A program made the translations under genes and the position numbers. The notes under the pieces were generated by a model. It did not search any database and was not told where the DNA came from. It worked only from the letters and a program-made list of their open reading frames with translations. A stretch of DNA of 20,764 nucleotides from a virus: IMG/VR virus record IMGVR_UViG_3300009181_000438, positions 1 to 20,764 of that record; one strand, given 5' to 3'. Numbering within the stretch: the first letter of the stretch is position 1; each line of letters starts with the position of its first letter. Of the stretch, positions 12,529-19,599 are shown piece after piece.

Positions 12529-14448
12529 TTATTTGCCATAACGAGACATGATCGACACCTCTGCGTCTAAGGGTAACCCTTCAGCCCACGCGGGTGGCGA
12601 ACACATCACTTCTTTTAGCCTTGTGGCTGTCTCTTCTGCTCTATCCGACTCAATCACTATTTCATCGTGCACGTGAAGTACGACATCATCGAGCTGTCGC
12701 AAAGAATGGCGCAACAAATCGTTGGCTACGGCCTGCGTGATATTTTCACACGCCAAGCCCTTCCACAACCGTGCGCGTGGCCATTCTTTTGCATCTGCTG
12801 CGGGCTTCCACGACGCCTTGGCGTAACTTACACCATCATTGTCAAGTCGTGCGTACGGGTAGCACAGCACGCGGCCAGAGGGCAGAGCGTACCAAAGATG
12901 TTGGCCGTCAAACATATAGGTTACCCTGCCCGCGCTGAACTCATATCCCTTGTTGCGCATCGAACGGGTATACGCCTCTTCTAAAGCCTGCCAATAAGGT
13001 ACAGACCAAGGATTAGCGCGTCTCCATGCGTCTACCATGCGCTTGGCATCTGACTCAGGCAAATGAATACCATAGGCGCGCCCCATGGCAGCAAACGCGC
13101 CAACACCGCCTGCAAAACCGCAGGCCAACTCCTGCACTTTGCCAATTTGTCTTTGATCTTTAGTGACTTGGTCAACAGGCACATGAAAAGTAGCCGATGC
13201 GTTGATGACGTAAACGTCGTCGCCTCTAGCAAATATGTCTAACTTGCGCTCGCCTCGGTTTGATAACCATGGATTGACACGCGCCTCAACTGCAGCCCAA
13301 TCGGCGACTACTAAAGATTTGCCCTTTGCGGGTATCAGTGCGGGCCTGAGCATTCCTTTGAGGACATCAGTAACGCGCTTTCCAAATTTAGGAACAATTG
13401 AATGGCCTCGGACCATTGCAGTTCTAACGTCTTCGGGGAATTCGGCACATCGCCTAGTGAAATTGTGAACTTGGGCTCCGTAGCTAGACGCGCGCCCTGT
13501 GGCCGAGCCTCCTGCGAATACAAACGCTCCTCGAACTCTCTGATCTTCCACGTCTGCCAAGCCTGCAAGGCGGCTGAACTTCGCAACCGACGACGCCCAT
13601 AGGTCGTCTGCGCATTGAATGACCTCGGCAACAGCGGGCGGTACTTCATCTGGGTTCTCCATCGCAAGCAAGTTAGCTCGCACAGTTTTGTCAATCGAAT
13701 ATTTTTTCTCGCCGTCTTTGTAGACAACCATTAGCTCTTTGGCTTGCTCACCAACGCGCTCTAACACCCACTCACGCATTTTAGGCGAGCGCACGCTAGT
13801 AATAACGCCCTCGGTTACTTCGGCCACGATTTGCTCAATCTCGATGAGCTCCTCACTTGCAAACTTAACGGCTGCATGGCACAGGGGCACGTCCACCATA
13901 ACGCCTCGGTCGTTGATGCGCTCGTTGACGTGGTAGTCGGCGAGCTCTTCAGTGCTCAGGGGGCGCATAGCAAGGCTCACAGCGCGCATTGCGCGCACGT
14001 CTTGCTCACAGTATTGAATCATCTCAGCCATGAGCTCAGGCGTGTTTTTAAACGGTGGGATGCACATCAGGCGAATGAGTTGATTGCCTCGGTGATCCTT
14101 CTTCATTGACGCGCCAGCAAACCTGCCCACATCTTCAAGTGAGCCAGGCGCACAGTTGGCGCGTGCTTGTGTGGCCGTGCAATAAAACTGCTCTAACTTA
14201 AAGTCAATTTGTAGCACGTACCAAAAAATTAAACGCTCAAACGCCGCATTGTGCGCGTAGATTAAACCAGTATGATTGCGTACACGTTCAGGGAATTTCT
14301 GTAGGGGCACCCACGTCTGCACGTCTTCATTGTCAAACGCATACGACATGCAAAGCACATCAGTGCTCGCGTCTTGCGCGTAGTTGTAAACGCCTGCGGT
14401 TTTTAGGTCGCAGGCGCTACGGGTCTCAAAGTCAACCCAAAGAGTCAT
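12529..14448 (-). CDS. Family A DNA polymerase with 3'-5' exonuclease
   Basis: A 639-aa replicative polymerase. The DEDD exonuclease domain shows D6 and E8 (VDFET), HNAAFE near 67-72, and YCEQD near 147-151. The polymerase domain has motif A VVADWAAVEAR (Asp near 384), motif B RQIGKVQELACGFAGG (from about 434) and motif C VLHVHDE (near 591-597). There is no 5' nuclease domain, as usual for phage PolA. In motif B the position equivalent to E. coli F762 is Leu. The ATG overlaps the previous stop (TGATG), coupling it to the gene in SSB position. The primase-helicase follows. The protein is complete. Confidence 0.94.
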   Translation of the reverse strand: MTLWVDFETRSACDLKTAGVYNYAQDASTDVLCMSYAFDNEDVQTWVPLQKFPERVRNHTGLIYAHNAAFERLIFWYVLQIDFKLEQFYCTATQARANCAPGSLEDVGRFAGASMKKDHRGNQLIRLMCIPPFKNTPELMAEMIQYCEQDVRAMRAVSLAMRPLSTEELADYHVNERINDRGVMVDVPLCHAAVKFASEELIEIEQIVAEVTEGVITSVRSPKMREWVLERVGEQAKELMVVYKDGEKKYSIDKTVRANLLAMENPDEVPPAVAEVIQCADDLWASSVAKFSRLAGLADVEDQRVRGAFVFAGGSATGRASSYGAQVHNFTRRCAEFPEDVRTAMVRGHSIVPKFGKRVTDVLKGMLRPALIPAKGKSLVVADWAAVEARVNPWLSNRGERKLDIFARGDDVYVINASATFHVPVDQVTKDQRQIGKVQELACGFAGGVGAFAAMGRAYGIHLPESDAKRMVDAWRRANPWSVPYWQALEEAYTRSMRNKGYEFSAGRVTYMFDGQHLWYALPSGRVLCYPYARLDNDGVSYAKASWKPAADAKEWPRARLWKGLACENITQAVANDLLRHSLRQLDDVVLHVHDEIVIESDRAEETATRLKEVMCSPPAWAEGLPLDAEVSIMSRYGK

Positions 14449-15077
14449 CAGGTAGCCCGACGACGACGGCCTGCTGCTGGGGCTGGTTTTTCTTCTGCTT
14501 CAGACTCACCATCCATGCTCACCCATTCGACAACTTCAAACACAGGTGTGTAGATTTTGCCGTAGGACTTGTGCGCGTAGTGATCCTTTTTAAGTTTCAC
14601 GATTGGCACAGGCTTGGTCTGATCTTTCTCGACTTGCTCTGCAAGCAAAGCGGCTAAAGTTGTGACTGCACGTTTTCCCCCGACTGACGTCGTGGTGTAA
14701 CGTGCTTCCAACCCCTTGTCTTCACCGCTGATACATTTCAACGACATTCCAACTTGCGCCTCCCAACCCTTTTTGGCTTGTGGAGGTGCTTCGTCCAACT
14801 CAGGAAGAGGATGGCTTACGCTCGTCATCTTCTCGCCCAACACTTCGCCGTCGCCCCACGCTATGTAGCCGTGGACAAACGAAAAAGGATTGACCGCCCA
14901 AGTTGACTCATCTTCTGCTTCTGTTTGATCTGCACCAAACACCCAGTGGCCTGTCTTATCCATTTTGAGGATTGCGACACCCACAGGGCCTACGTCGGTT
15001 TGAATCGTACGCAAAGCGCTAGAGAGAGTGGAAATTGCGGGCAAGCCCGCCTGAGAGAAAGCTACTAAATTTGACAT
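14448..15077 (-). CDS. Conserved phage replication-module protein, possible ssDNA-binding
   Basis: A 209-aa protein with blocks such as KMDKTGHWVFGADQTEAEDE, NPFSFVHGYIAWGDGEVLGE, KKGWEAQVGMSLKC, TTTSVGGKRAVTTLAALLAE and HKSYGKIYTPVFEVVEWV. I recognise this text from many phage replication operons but know no proven function. Its place between a recombination nuclease and the DNA polymerase, the beta-strand pattern and the coupling to the polymerase (TGATG) fit a single-strand DNA-binding protein. However, the C-terminus is basic (GRRRRAT), not the acidic tail of bacterial SSB. ssDNA binding is therefore inference; the gene itself is certain. Confidence 0.8.
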   Translation of the reverse strand: MSNLVAFSQAGLPAISTLSSALRTIQTDVGPVGVAILKMDKTGHWVFGADQTEAEDESTWAVNPFSFVHGYIAWGDGEVLGEKMTSVSHPLPELDEAPPQAKKGWEAQVGMSLKCISGEDKGLEARYTTTSVGGKRAVTTLAALLAEQVEKDQTKPVPIVKLKKDHYAHKSYGKIYTPVFEVVEWVSMDGESEAEEKPAPAAGRRRRAT

Positions 15078-15086
15078 TACTGTTCC

Positions 15087-16214
15087 TTATTGAAGTTTAG
15101 AGATAGCCCCACGCAAGTGAGAGCTAAGTTGCAACACTGGCGGGCGGGGATCGCTCTCCGCAGCCAATGTTGTGCCTGTAGACACTGACACGACAAGATC
15201 GTCGGGCAATGTCAACTTGCGCTTTTTCAGCACCTTCTCCATTTGAGCAGGGCTGAGTAATTCTTTGCTGTATATTTCATTGGGCTCAAGACCTTTGCCA
15301 TCAAGCCAATGCACCACGTCCTCTTCTTTTGTCCATTGACGTGTACCACGCTTGGCCACTAATTTATAGCCTGGCACTGATGCACCGCTATCAAGGATTT
15401 GGTGTGCCAATGCGCGCAAGTCTTTGATCCAATCTTCTAACATATCAGCGTTGGCCAAGTACGCGCCAAGCATAGGAGCGTCAATGGCTTGGATGGATGA
15501 TTGCAATGCGCGGTCTACGGCACCTGTCATCTGTGGGCACACAGGCTTGGCTGCACACCAACGGCAGTGGTCGCCCGTCTTGAGTGGCGCGTCAGGCTTT
15601 TTCGCCATCTTGACGGCCTGCACTAATTCCAACTCAAACTTGGCAATGCGCTCAGGTGTTGTGACCCAGCGTTTGATTTGAGGCGGTTGCACAATGATGC
15701 ACTCGATTTCAGTTGCGCCCTCAAACGCCCATGATGCTTCAGGTGTGCGCATAGAAGCTGCCGCGTAGAACATCAGTTGTGGGTTTTCTTCGACATCAAC
15801 CGCGACACCATCGCCGAACTTCCAATCAAGCACAATTGCACGCTTACCGATACGGCCAATAAGGTCAGTAGAACCAAAGACGCCAGGCAAAAGATCACCA
15901 AATCCAACGCGAGTCTCAGCTTCAATTTCCATCTCCTTGTTAGGATCAATCTCGTCAAGCGCAGCCAATGCAACTTTAAGTTTATTGTCGATTAACTCTT
16001 GGGTGAGCACTTGGTCTTGGTACTTCGTGCCAAGGTAATGCTCAGGCGGGTTGTCCGACATAATGATGTCGGCAATCACGTTGTGAAGGAGCGTGCCCTC
16101 ATCAGCGTATTTATTACTGGGTTGTGGTGGCATCTTTTGCACCAAAGCCACTGAGCCTGGGCAATTGATGACGCGCTTGGCGGTTGAGCCGCCTACTATA
16201 TTACTGTGCTGCAT
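15087..16214 (-). CDS. DUF2800 Cas4/RecB-like nuclease with iron-sulfur cluster
   Basis: A 375-aa protein when started at MQHSNIVGGSTAKRVINCPG. The PD-(D/E)xK core shows GTLLH (H44), STD (D117) and LDWK (D130, K132), followed by NPQLMFYA. Four Cys (C18, then C217-x2-C220-x5-C226 in the text HCRWCAAKPVC) have the 1+3 spacing of the AddB/Cas4 iron-sulfur clamp. It is probably an exonuclease for recombination or end processing in replication. I chose the ATG at 16214 for its AGAGGA site 8 bases upstream. An in-frame ATG at 16268 would overlap the upstream gene far more. It overlaps that small gene by 14 bases. Confidence 0.88.
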   Translation of the reverse strand: MQHSNIVGGSTAKRVINCPGSVALVQKMPPQPSNKYADEGTLLHNVIADIIMSDNPPEHYLGTKYQDQVLTQELIDNKLKVALAALDEIDPNKEMEIEAETRVGFGDLLPGVFGSTDLIGRIGKRAIVLDWKFGDGVAVDVEENPQLMFYAAASMRTPEASWAFEGATEIECIIVQPPQIKRWVTTPERIAKFELELVQAVKMAKKPDAPLKTGDHCRWCAAKPVCPQMTGAVDRALQSSIQAIDAPMLGAYLANADMLEDWIKDLRALAHQILDSGASVPGYKLVAKRGTRQWTKEEDVVHWLDGKGLEPNEIYSKELLSPAQMEKVLKKRKLTLPDDLVVSVSTGTTLAAESDPRPPVLQLSSHLRGAISKLQ

Positions 16215-16359
16215 CTTTAATTTCCTCTTTAGTGAATGTGAATGTTTTACTGTAGCTGTAGCCGTCAAGCTCTACTGTATTGAACTCATTTGGAAACTTG
16301 GCTTGCGCCCACTCCAACAAGATTTTCTCTGCTTCGGTTTGTGTCATTGTTAATTTCAT
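16201..16359 (-). CDS. Small hypothetical protein, 52 aa
   Basis: A 52-aa acidic protein, MKLTMTQTEAEKILLEWAQA, then KFPNEFNTVELDGYSYSKTF and TFTKEEIKDAAQ. It has a helix followed by a short strand pair and a terminal helix. A near-perfect ribosome site, AAAGGAGAATACAA, precedes the ATG, so this is likely the first gene of the leftward replication operon. It overlaps the DUF2800 gene by 14 bases. No family is recognised. Its position suggests an early regulator or accessory factor, without direct evidence. Confidence 0.75.
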   Translation of the reverse strand: MKLTMTQTEAEKILLEWAQAKFPNEFNTVELDGYSYSKTFTFTKEEIKDAAQ

Positions 16360-16389
16360 TTGTATTCTCCTTTAATTGATTGAAACTGA

Positions 16390-16419
16390 ACTATAGCACA
16401 AAAAATAAATGTGTGTTAA
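16390..16419 (-). promoter_or_regulatory. Possible leftward promoter of the replication operon
   Basis: On the minus strand TTAACA (16414-16419) and TATAGT (16390-16395) are 18 bases apart, each five of six to consensus. A start near 16383 would leave a leader of about 24 bases with the AAAGGAG site before the ATG at 16359. The 70-base gap between the divergent genes must hold promoters for both directions. A rightward one is not clear to me. Confidence 0.5.
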
Positions 16420-16429
16420 ACTTTTTGAC

Positions 16430-16723
16430 ATGAAAGAAAAAGAAATCGAAAAATATTTTGTTTGGACCGTTGAGCGCATGGGTGGACGGGCGTATAAGTT
16501 TACGTCACCTGGGCGTGTAGGCGTGGCCGACAGGATTGCATGTTTGCCTGATGGTAGTACATGGTTTGTGGAACTGAAAACAAAAGGCGGCAAGTTGTCG
16601 GCCTTACAGAAAATGTTTATGTCGGACATGGCGCTGTTAAACCAGCGTTATGCGTGTTTATGGACAAAGGAACAAATAGATGGCTGGGTTAATGTTACGC
16701 GACTACCAAGAAACGGCTGCTGA
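16430..16723 (+). CDS. VRR-NUC nuclease
   Basis: A 97-aa stand-alone VRR-NUC (PD-(D/E)xK) nuclease. Key residues are D34 in GVADR, E48 and K50 in FVELKTKGG, and Q60 in LSALQ. This family includes stand-alone viral proteins that cut branched DNA, and phage members usually sit in replication modules. I chose the ATG at 16430 because the family begins close to MKEKEIEKYFVWTVERMGG; an ATG at 16409 gives seven extra residues. Neither start has a clear ribosome site. It is the first gene of the rightward operon and overlaps the SNF2 helicase by 44 bases, suggesting linked function. Confidence 0.88.
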   Translation: MKEKEIEKYFVWTVERMGGRAYKFTSPGRVGVADRIACLPDGSTWFVELKTKGGKLSALQKMFMSDMALLNQRYACLWTKEQIDGWVNVTRLPRNGC

Positions 16724-18017
16724 CTTCTTGTACGAGCACGACCGCGCCATGATCTTGGCGCCGGTAGGTGCGGGCAAGACGGCCATCACGTTGACGGCTA
16801 TGTGGGAGATGCTACGCGACAACTACACCAAGCGTTACCTAGTGCTAGCGCCTAAGCGTGTGTGCACCGACGTGTGGCCTGTAGAGGCGCCTAAGTGGGC
16901 GCCCATGCTGAGTCTTGCTGTGGCTGTGGGCACGCCTAAGCAACGCCTAGCAGCGCTTAAATCCAAGGCGCAGGTGGTTGTTATCAATTACGACAACATA
17001 CAGTGGCTAGCAGACCAAGAACTAAACTTTGACGCCATTGTGTTTGACGAGCTCACACGTCTCAAGAACCCATCAGGCGCACGTTTTAAAGCGCTCTCAA
17101 AGATTATTGATCCCATGACGGTGCGTTGGGGTCTAACGGGCTCATTCACTAGCAATGGTTTAGAAGACGTGTTTGGCCAATGCAAGATTGTGGACCAGTC
17201 ATTACTAGGACGCGCCAAGGGCGCGTTCATGCAGCAATATTTTGTGCTGATCAATAAAGACTTTGGTGAGTGGGCGCCACGGGTTGGCTCACTTGCGCAG
17301 GTGATGACGCGTCTCAAACCTGCGACATACGTGCTAGACGCGGGTGACTACAAAGACAAACTCCCACCTTTGCATGTGGTTGAGGTGCGTTGTGACATGC
17401 CAGATCGCACGCCCTACGAGAAGATGAAAAAAGATTTTCAAGCGTTGGACGTGACGGCCATCAATGCAGGCGTAGTAACTGGCAAGTTACAACAGATGGC
17501 TAGTGGGTTTGTGTATGACACACGCAAAACGGCGTCCGATGTACCAGGCAAATTCACAACCACGCAGACGCCTGTGTGGTTTAGCACCCATAAATTTGAT
17601 CGACTAACTGAACTATTAGAGGAAAACCAACATGCAAACACCTTGGTCGTTTACACCTATCAGGAAGAGTTGGCGCAGCTTCGCCGTCTCTATCCGAAAG
17701 CTCAGACGCTTGATAACGACAAAGCAATTGAGCGTTGGAATAAAGGAGAAATAGAGTTGCTCCTTGTGCACCCCAAGTCTGCTGGCCACGGATTGAACTT
17801 ACAGCACGGCGGGTGCAAGATTGTGTTTCTGTCATTGCCGTGGAGCTTAGAGCTTTACGAGCAAACGATTGGGCGACTGCACCGGTCGGGGCAGAAACAT
17901 GACGTGTGGTGCTACGTGATGATGACCAACAAAACGGTGGACGAGAAAATTTGGGCTGCGCTTCACGACAAGCGCGCTATATCAGATATTGCAATGGAGG
18001 AATTATGCTCAGAATAA
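16680..18017 (+). CDS. SNF2-family (SF2) DNA helicase/translocase
   Basis: A 445-aa protein with SF2/SNF2 motifs in order: I (VGAGKT, 29-34), Ia (LVLAPK, 54-59), II (DELTRLKN, 123-130), III (LTGS, 152-155), V (HGLNLQHGG) and VI (QTIGRLHRSGQ, 395-405). Motif II reads DEL rather than DEAH or DESH, common in phage members. It would track along double-stranded DNA using ATP. AAAGGAA lies about 9 bases before the ATG at 16680. Overlap with the VRR-NUC gene supports a helicase-nuclease pair for branch processing or replication restart. The pair is widespread in phages. It is complete. Confidence 0.92.
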   Translation: MAGLMLRDYQETAADFLYEHDRAMILAPVGAGKTAITLTAMWEMLRDNYTKRYLVLAPKRVCTDVWPVEAPKWAPMLSLAVAVGTPKQRLAALKSKAQVVVINYDNIQWLADQELNFDAIVFDELTRLKNPSGARFKALSKIIDPMTVRWGLTGSFTSNGLEDVFGQCKIVDQSLLGRAKGAFMQQYFVLINKDFGEWAPRVGSLAQVMTRLKPATYVLDAGDYKDKLPPLHVVEVRCDMPDRTPYEKMKKDFQALDVTAINAGVVTGKLQQMASGFVYDTRKTASDVPGKFTTTQTPVWFSTHKFDRLTELLEENQHANTLVVYTYQEELAQLRRLYPKAQTLDNDKAIERWNKGEIELLLVHPKSAGHGLNLQHGGCKIVFLSLPWSLELYEQTIGRLHRSGQKHDVWCYVMMTNKTVDEKIWAALHDKRAISDIAMEELCSE

Positions 18018-18190
18018 CTTTGTGGAAAGCCAAACTTAAAGCGGCCAAGGCCGAACTCAAGATACGCGAGAAGGATTACAACGCATCTGGACGCATATAC
18101 GTGAAGACTATAAAAACCATTAACCAATTGGAGGAAAAAATCAATGCTTACATGGCGAAAACTAAACGAGCAGCTAAAGACCTTGGATGA
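18005..18190 (+). CDS. Small coiled-coil protein, 61 aa
   Basis: A 61-aa highly basic helical protein, MLRITLWKAKLKAAKAELKI, then REKDYNASGRIYVKTIKTIN and a Lys/Ala/Arg-rich tail. It is probably one long coiled coil. A very strong ribosome site, GGAGGAATT, precedes the ATG, which lies inside the last codons of the helicase. It overlaps the next gene by 47 bases. No family is recognised. The charge pattern suits nucleic-acid or acidic-protein contact, but no motif defines a role. Confidence 0.72.
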   Translation: MLRITLWKAKLKAAKAELKIREKDYNASGRIYVKTIKTINQLEEKINAYMAKTKRAAKDLG

Positions 18191-18332
18191 GGACAAGGTG
18201 CTAGAGATGCTGACCGAAGAGCGCAAGAACGAACAGCGCGTATCCGTGCTTGAGAGACTACACCAACGCTACAACGTGTTGCGTGTGGCTCGCGAGCGTA
18301 TTGAAATTTTACAAGGAGCTAGAAAACCATGA
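18144..18332 (+). CDS. Small helical protein, 62 aa (LHQRYNVLRVARER type)
   Basis: A 62-aa, wholly helical charged protein, MLTWRKLNEQLKTLDEDKVL, then EMLTEERKNEQRVSVLERLH and QRYNVLRVARERIEILQGAR. The pattern is familiar from small phage proteins of unknown function. A strong GGAGG lies 10 bases before the ATG, inside the previous gene, and this explains the unusual 47-base overlap. Its last bases overlap the lipoprotein start (ATGA). It could be a small regulator or an assembly adaptor; nothing direct decides this. Confidence 0.75.
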   Translation: MLTWRKLNEQLKTLDEDKVLEMLTEERKNEQRVSVLERLHQRYNVLRVARERIEILQGARKP

Positions 18333-18607
18333 GAATGATATTATTTGTTTTGTTGTTGAGTGGATGCGCTGCAGGCTCATCTTGGAATGCTAGTTTGGGT
18401 AAGCCATCTGACAGCACGTACCCTGAACAAACAATGGTGCTTGACAAGGAAGTACCCGCCATGAGTCGCAACCAGGTTATTTTGGCTGTGCAAGAATGTG
18501 AGAGCTCAGGCTTGCGGGCGGTGATGATTTTTGCCAAGCGCAAGATTAACAACTACACGGCTGACGTCGTTGCTGATGTGTCGTGTGCCCCTAAGTATAG
18601 GTATTGA
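18329..18607 (+). CDS. Small phage lipoprotein
   Basis: A 92-aa protein with a very short signal sequence, MRMILFVLLLSGC, whose lipobox LSGC puts the lipidated residue at C13. The mature part has two more Cys (in QECESSGL and VSCAP) that could form a disulfide in the periplasm. The block MSRNQVILAVQECESSGLRA and the KRKINNYTADVVADVSCAP end recur in phage genomes without assigned function. AAGGAG is 10 bases before the ATG. It is not next to the lysis genes and has no Rz partner, so an outer spanin is not supported. Superinfection exclusion is one possibility, by analogy with other phage lipoproteins. Confidence 0.75.
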   Translation: MRMILFVLLLSGCAAGSSWNASLGKPSDSTYPEQTMVLDKEVPAMSRNQVILAVQECESSGLRAVMIFAKRKINNYTADVVADVSCAPKYRY

Positions 18608-18608
18608 C

Positions 18609-18788
18609 ATGAAAATAACTCACCCCACCATCGGCGTTAATGATCCTGACTTCAAATACCGCACTGGCGCAGACGTGCAGGCAACGTGGCGCAGGTTTGG
18701 GTGGACGCCATTGCCGCCTAGACCCTTGGCACCCCAAGAAAAGCCCGTGGAAGCCCCGTTGAAACCCCTGCGCGTGGTACGTAGATGA
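18609..18788 (+). CDS. Small Pro-rich hypothetical protein, 59 aa
   Basis: A 59-aa protein, MKITHPTIGVNDPDFKYRTG, then ADVQATWRRFGWTPLPPRPL and a Pro/Lys/Val-rich tail. The middle text (DVQATWRRFGWTPP) is familiar from many phages as a short conserved unit of unknown function. It starts one base after the lipoprotein stop and overlaps the zinc-ribbon gene by ATGA, so it is translated with both. The Pro-rich tail is probably unstructured. Confidence 0.75.
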   Translation: MKITHPTIGVNDPDFKYRTGADVQATWRRFGWTPLPPRPLAPQEKPVEAPLKPLRVVRR

Positions 18789-18979
18789 ACTGTCCTGATT
18801 GTGGAGCCTGGTCTAATGTCAAAGAAACACGTAACAAAAAAACATATCTTTATCGCAGACGTTGCTGCGCAAACGGGCACTGTTTCTCAACCCACGAAAC
18901 CATTGTCCCAACAAGAGTTAGAAAAGTGGTGGCCGTTCCATCGGTTAAACCCCAAGCTGATGCCTCAACCGGAGTATGA
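18785..18979 (+). CDS. NrdR-like zinc-ribbon protein, 64 aa
   Basis: A 64-aa protein. MNCPDCGAWSNVKETR, then YRRRCCANGHCFSTHE, matches the zinc-ribbon half of the transcription repressor NrdR (CPxCG, VxxxR, RRRxC, RFTTxE pattern). Likely ligands are C3, C6, C27 or C28, and H32 or C33. The ATP-cone that follows in NrdR (about 90 residues) is absent, replaced by a short unstructured tail. It could bind DNA as a small regulator, or be a stand-alone zinc ribbon that only looks like NrdR. Both ends overlap neighbours, so it is well placed in the operon. Confidence 0.78.
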   Translation: MNCPDCGAWSNVKETRNKKTYLYRRRCCANGHCFSTHETIVPTRVRKVVAVPSVKPQADASTGV

Positions 18980-18981
18980 AG

Positions 18982-19269
18982 ATGCCCCATTTTAAAACCT
19001 GGAGCCAAGACAACTTGGTTAAGTTTGCGCATGATGCGTACTTGAAAATGCAAGAGCAACAAGATCGCATTGCGCAATTACAAAACGAATTAAAGGACGT
19101 TAAAACGATTGGACCATTATTCGTTTATGAGCCTAGAATGCCCCGTGAGTGGGTAGGGCTGACGGATGATGAAGTGCTTGAGTTTACTCGCGCTTCTTCG
19201 GGTGTAGGTGTGACAGCATCTGAATTTATCCGTGACATTGAAGCCAAAATCAAGGAGAAGAACACATGA
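18982..19269 (+). CDS. Coiled-coil hypothetical protein, 95 aa
   Basis: A 95-aa protein, MPHFKTWSQDNLVKFAHDAY, with a coiled coil (about 20-45, KMQEQQDRIAQLQNELKDVK) and a C-terminal domain with the block REWVGLTDDEVLEFTRASSG. This WxGLTDDE text recurs in phage proteins of unknown role. Two ATGs compete: 18976 overlaps the previous stop, but GGAG ends only one base before it; 18982 has GGAG at a 7-base spacing. I therefore prefer 18982. It overlaps the next gene by ATGA. Confidence 0.75.
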   Translation: MPHFKTWSQDNLVKFAHDAYLKMQEQQDRIAQLQNELKDVKTIGPLFVYEPRMPREWVGLTDDEVLEFTRASSGVGVTASEFIRDIEAKIKEKNT

Positions 19270-19502
19270 CACAAGAAGATATTGAAGAATACATGAGGCA
19301 ATTAAGTATTGGCACAACTATGGATAGATTGCCATCAGAAAAAAGAAAACAGCTATTTCAGCAAAAAGTTGCAATTGCGCCAAAATTTTCTGCCGATCAG
19401 TTTTTAATGCGAGGTTTGAAAGGAACATTTGGGTTAAGCAATCAACACCGTGTAAACATTTCAAACAGTATGAAAGCCAAGCACAAAGAAAAAAATGGAT
19501 AA
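19266..19502 (+). CDS. Hypothetical protein, 78 aa
   Basis: A 78-aa basic protein, MTQEDIEEYMRQLSIGTTMD, then RLPSEKRKQLFQQKVAIAPK and a C-terminal NISNSMKAKHKEKNG. It seems helical with a basic tail. The ATG overlaps the previous stop (ATGA) with AAGGAG 7 bases upstream. Its end overlaps the following membrane gene. No family is recognised. It belongs to the tail of the rightward operon, a zone of fast-changing small genes. Confidence 0.7.
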   Translation: MTQEDIEEYMRQLSIGTTMDRLPSEKRKQLFQQKVAIAPKFSADQFLMRGLKGTFGLSNQHRVNISNSMKAKHKEKNG

Positions 19503-19599
19503 CTATCTGTTGCTCGTTTTTCTGTTGTCGTTTGGCGCGCTGATCGGTTTTCTTGGGTTGGCTATTTTGATTGGCGTGTTGCTATGCAGCCAAGAATAA
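19495..19599 (+). CDS. Single-span membrane peptide, 34 aa
   Basis: A 34-aa peptide, MDNYLLLVFLLSFGALIGFL, then GLAILIGVLLCSQE. One long hydrophobic helix with Gly spacing, acidic at both ends. It overlaps the previous gene by 8 bases and has AAAGAAAAAA as a weak ribosome site. Its 3' end overlaps the endolysin gene on the other strand by 18 bases. It could be an antiholin-like or exclusion peptide, but its opposite orientation to the lysis genes argues against co-regulation with the holin. Confidence 0.6.
   Translation: MDNYLLLVFLLSFGALIGFLGLAILIGVLLCSQE

Noticed and set aside
14448-15077. Assignment as DUF2815 or T7 gp2.5-type SSB
   Set aside because: The sequence does not read like those families as I know them, so only a position-based SSB possibility is kept.
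18329-18607. Outer spanin (Rz1-like)
   Set aside because: No Rz partner gene, not Pro-rich, and in the opposite orientation to the lysis cassette.
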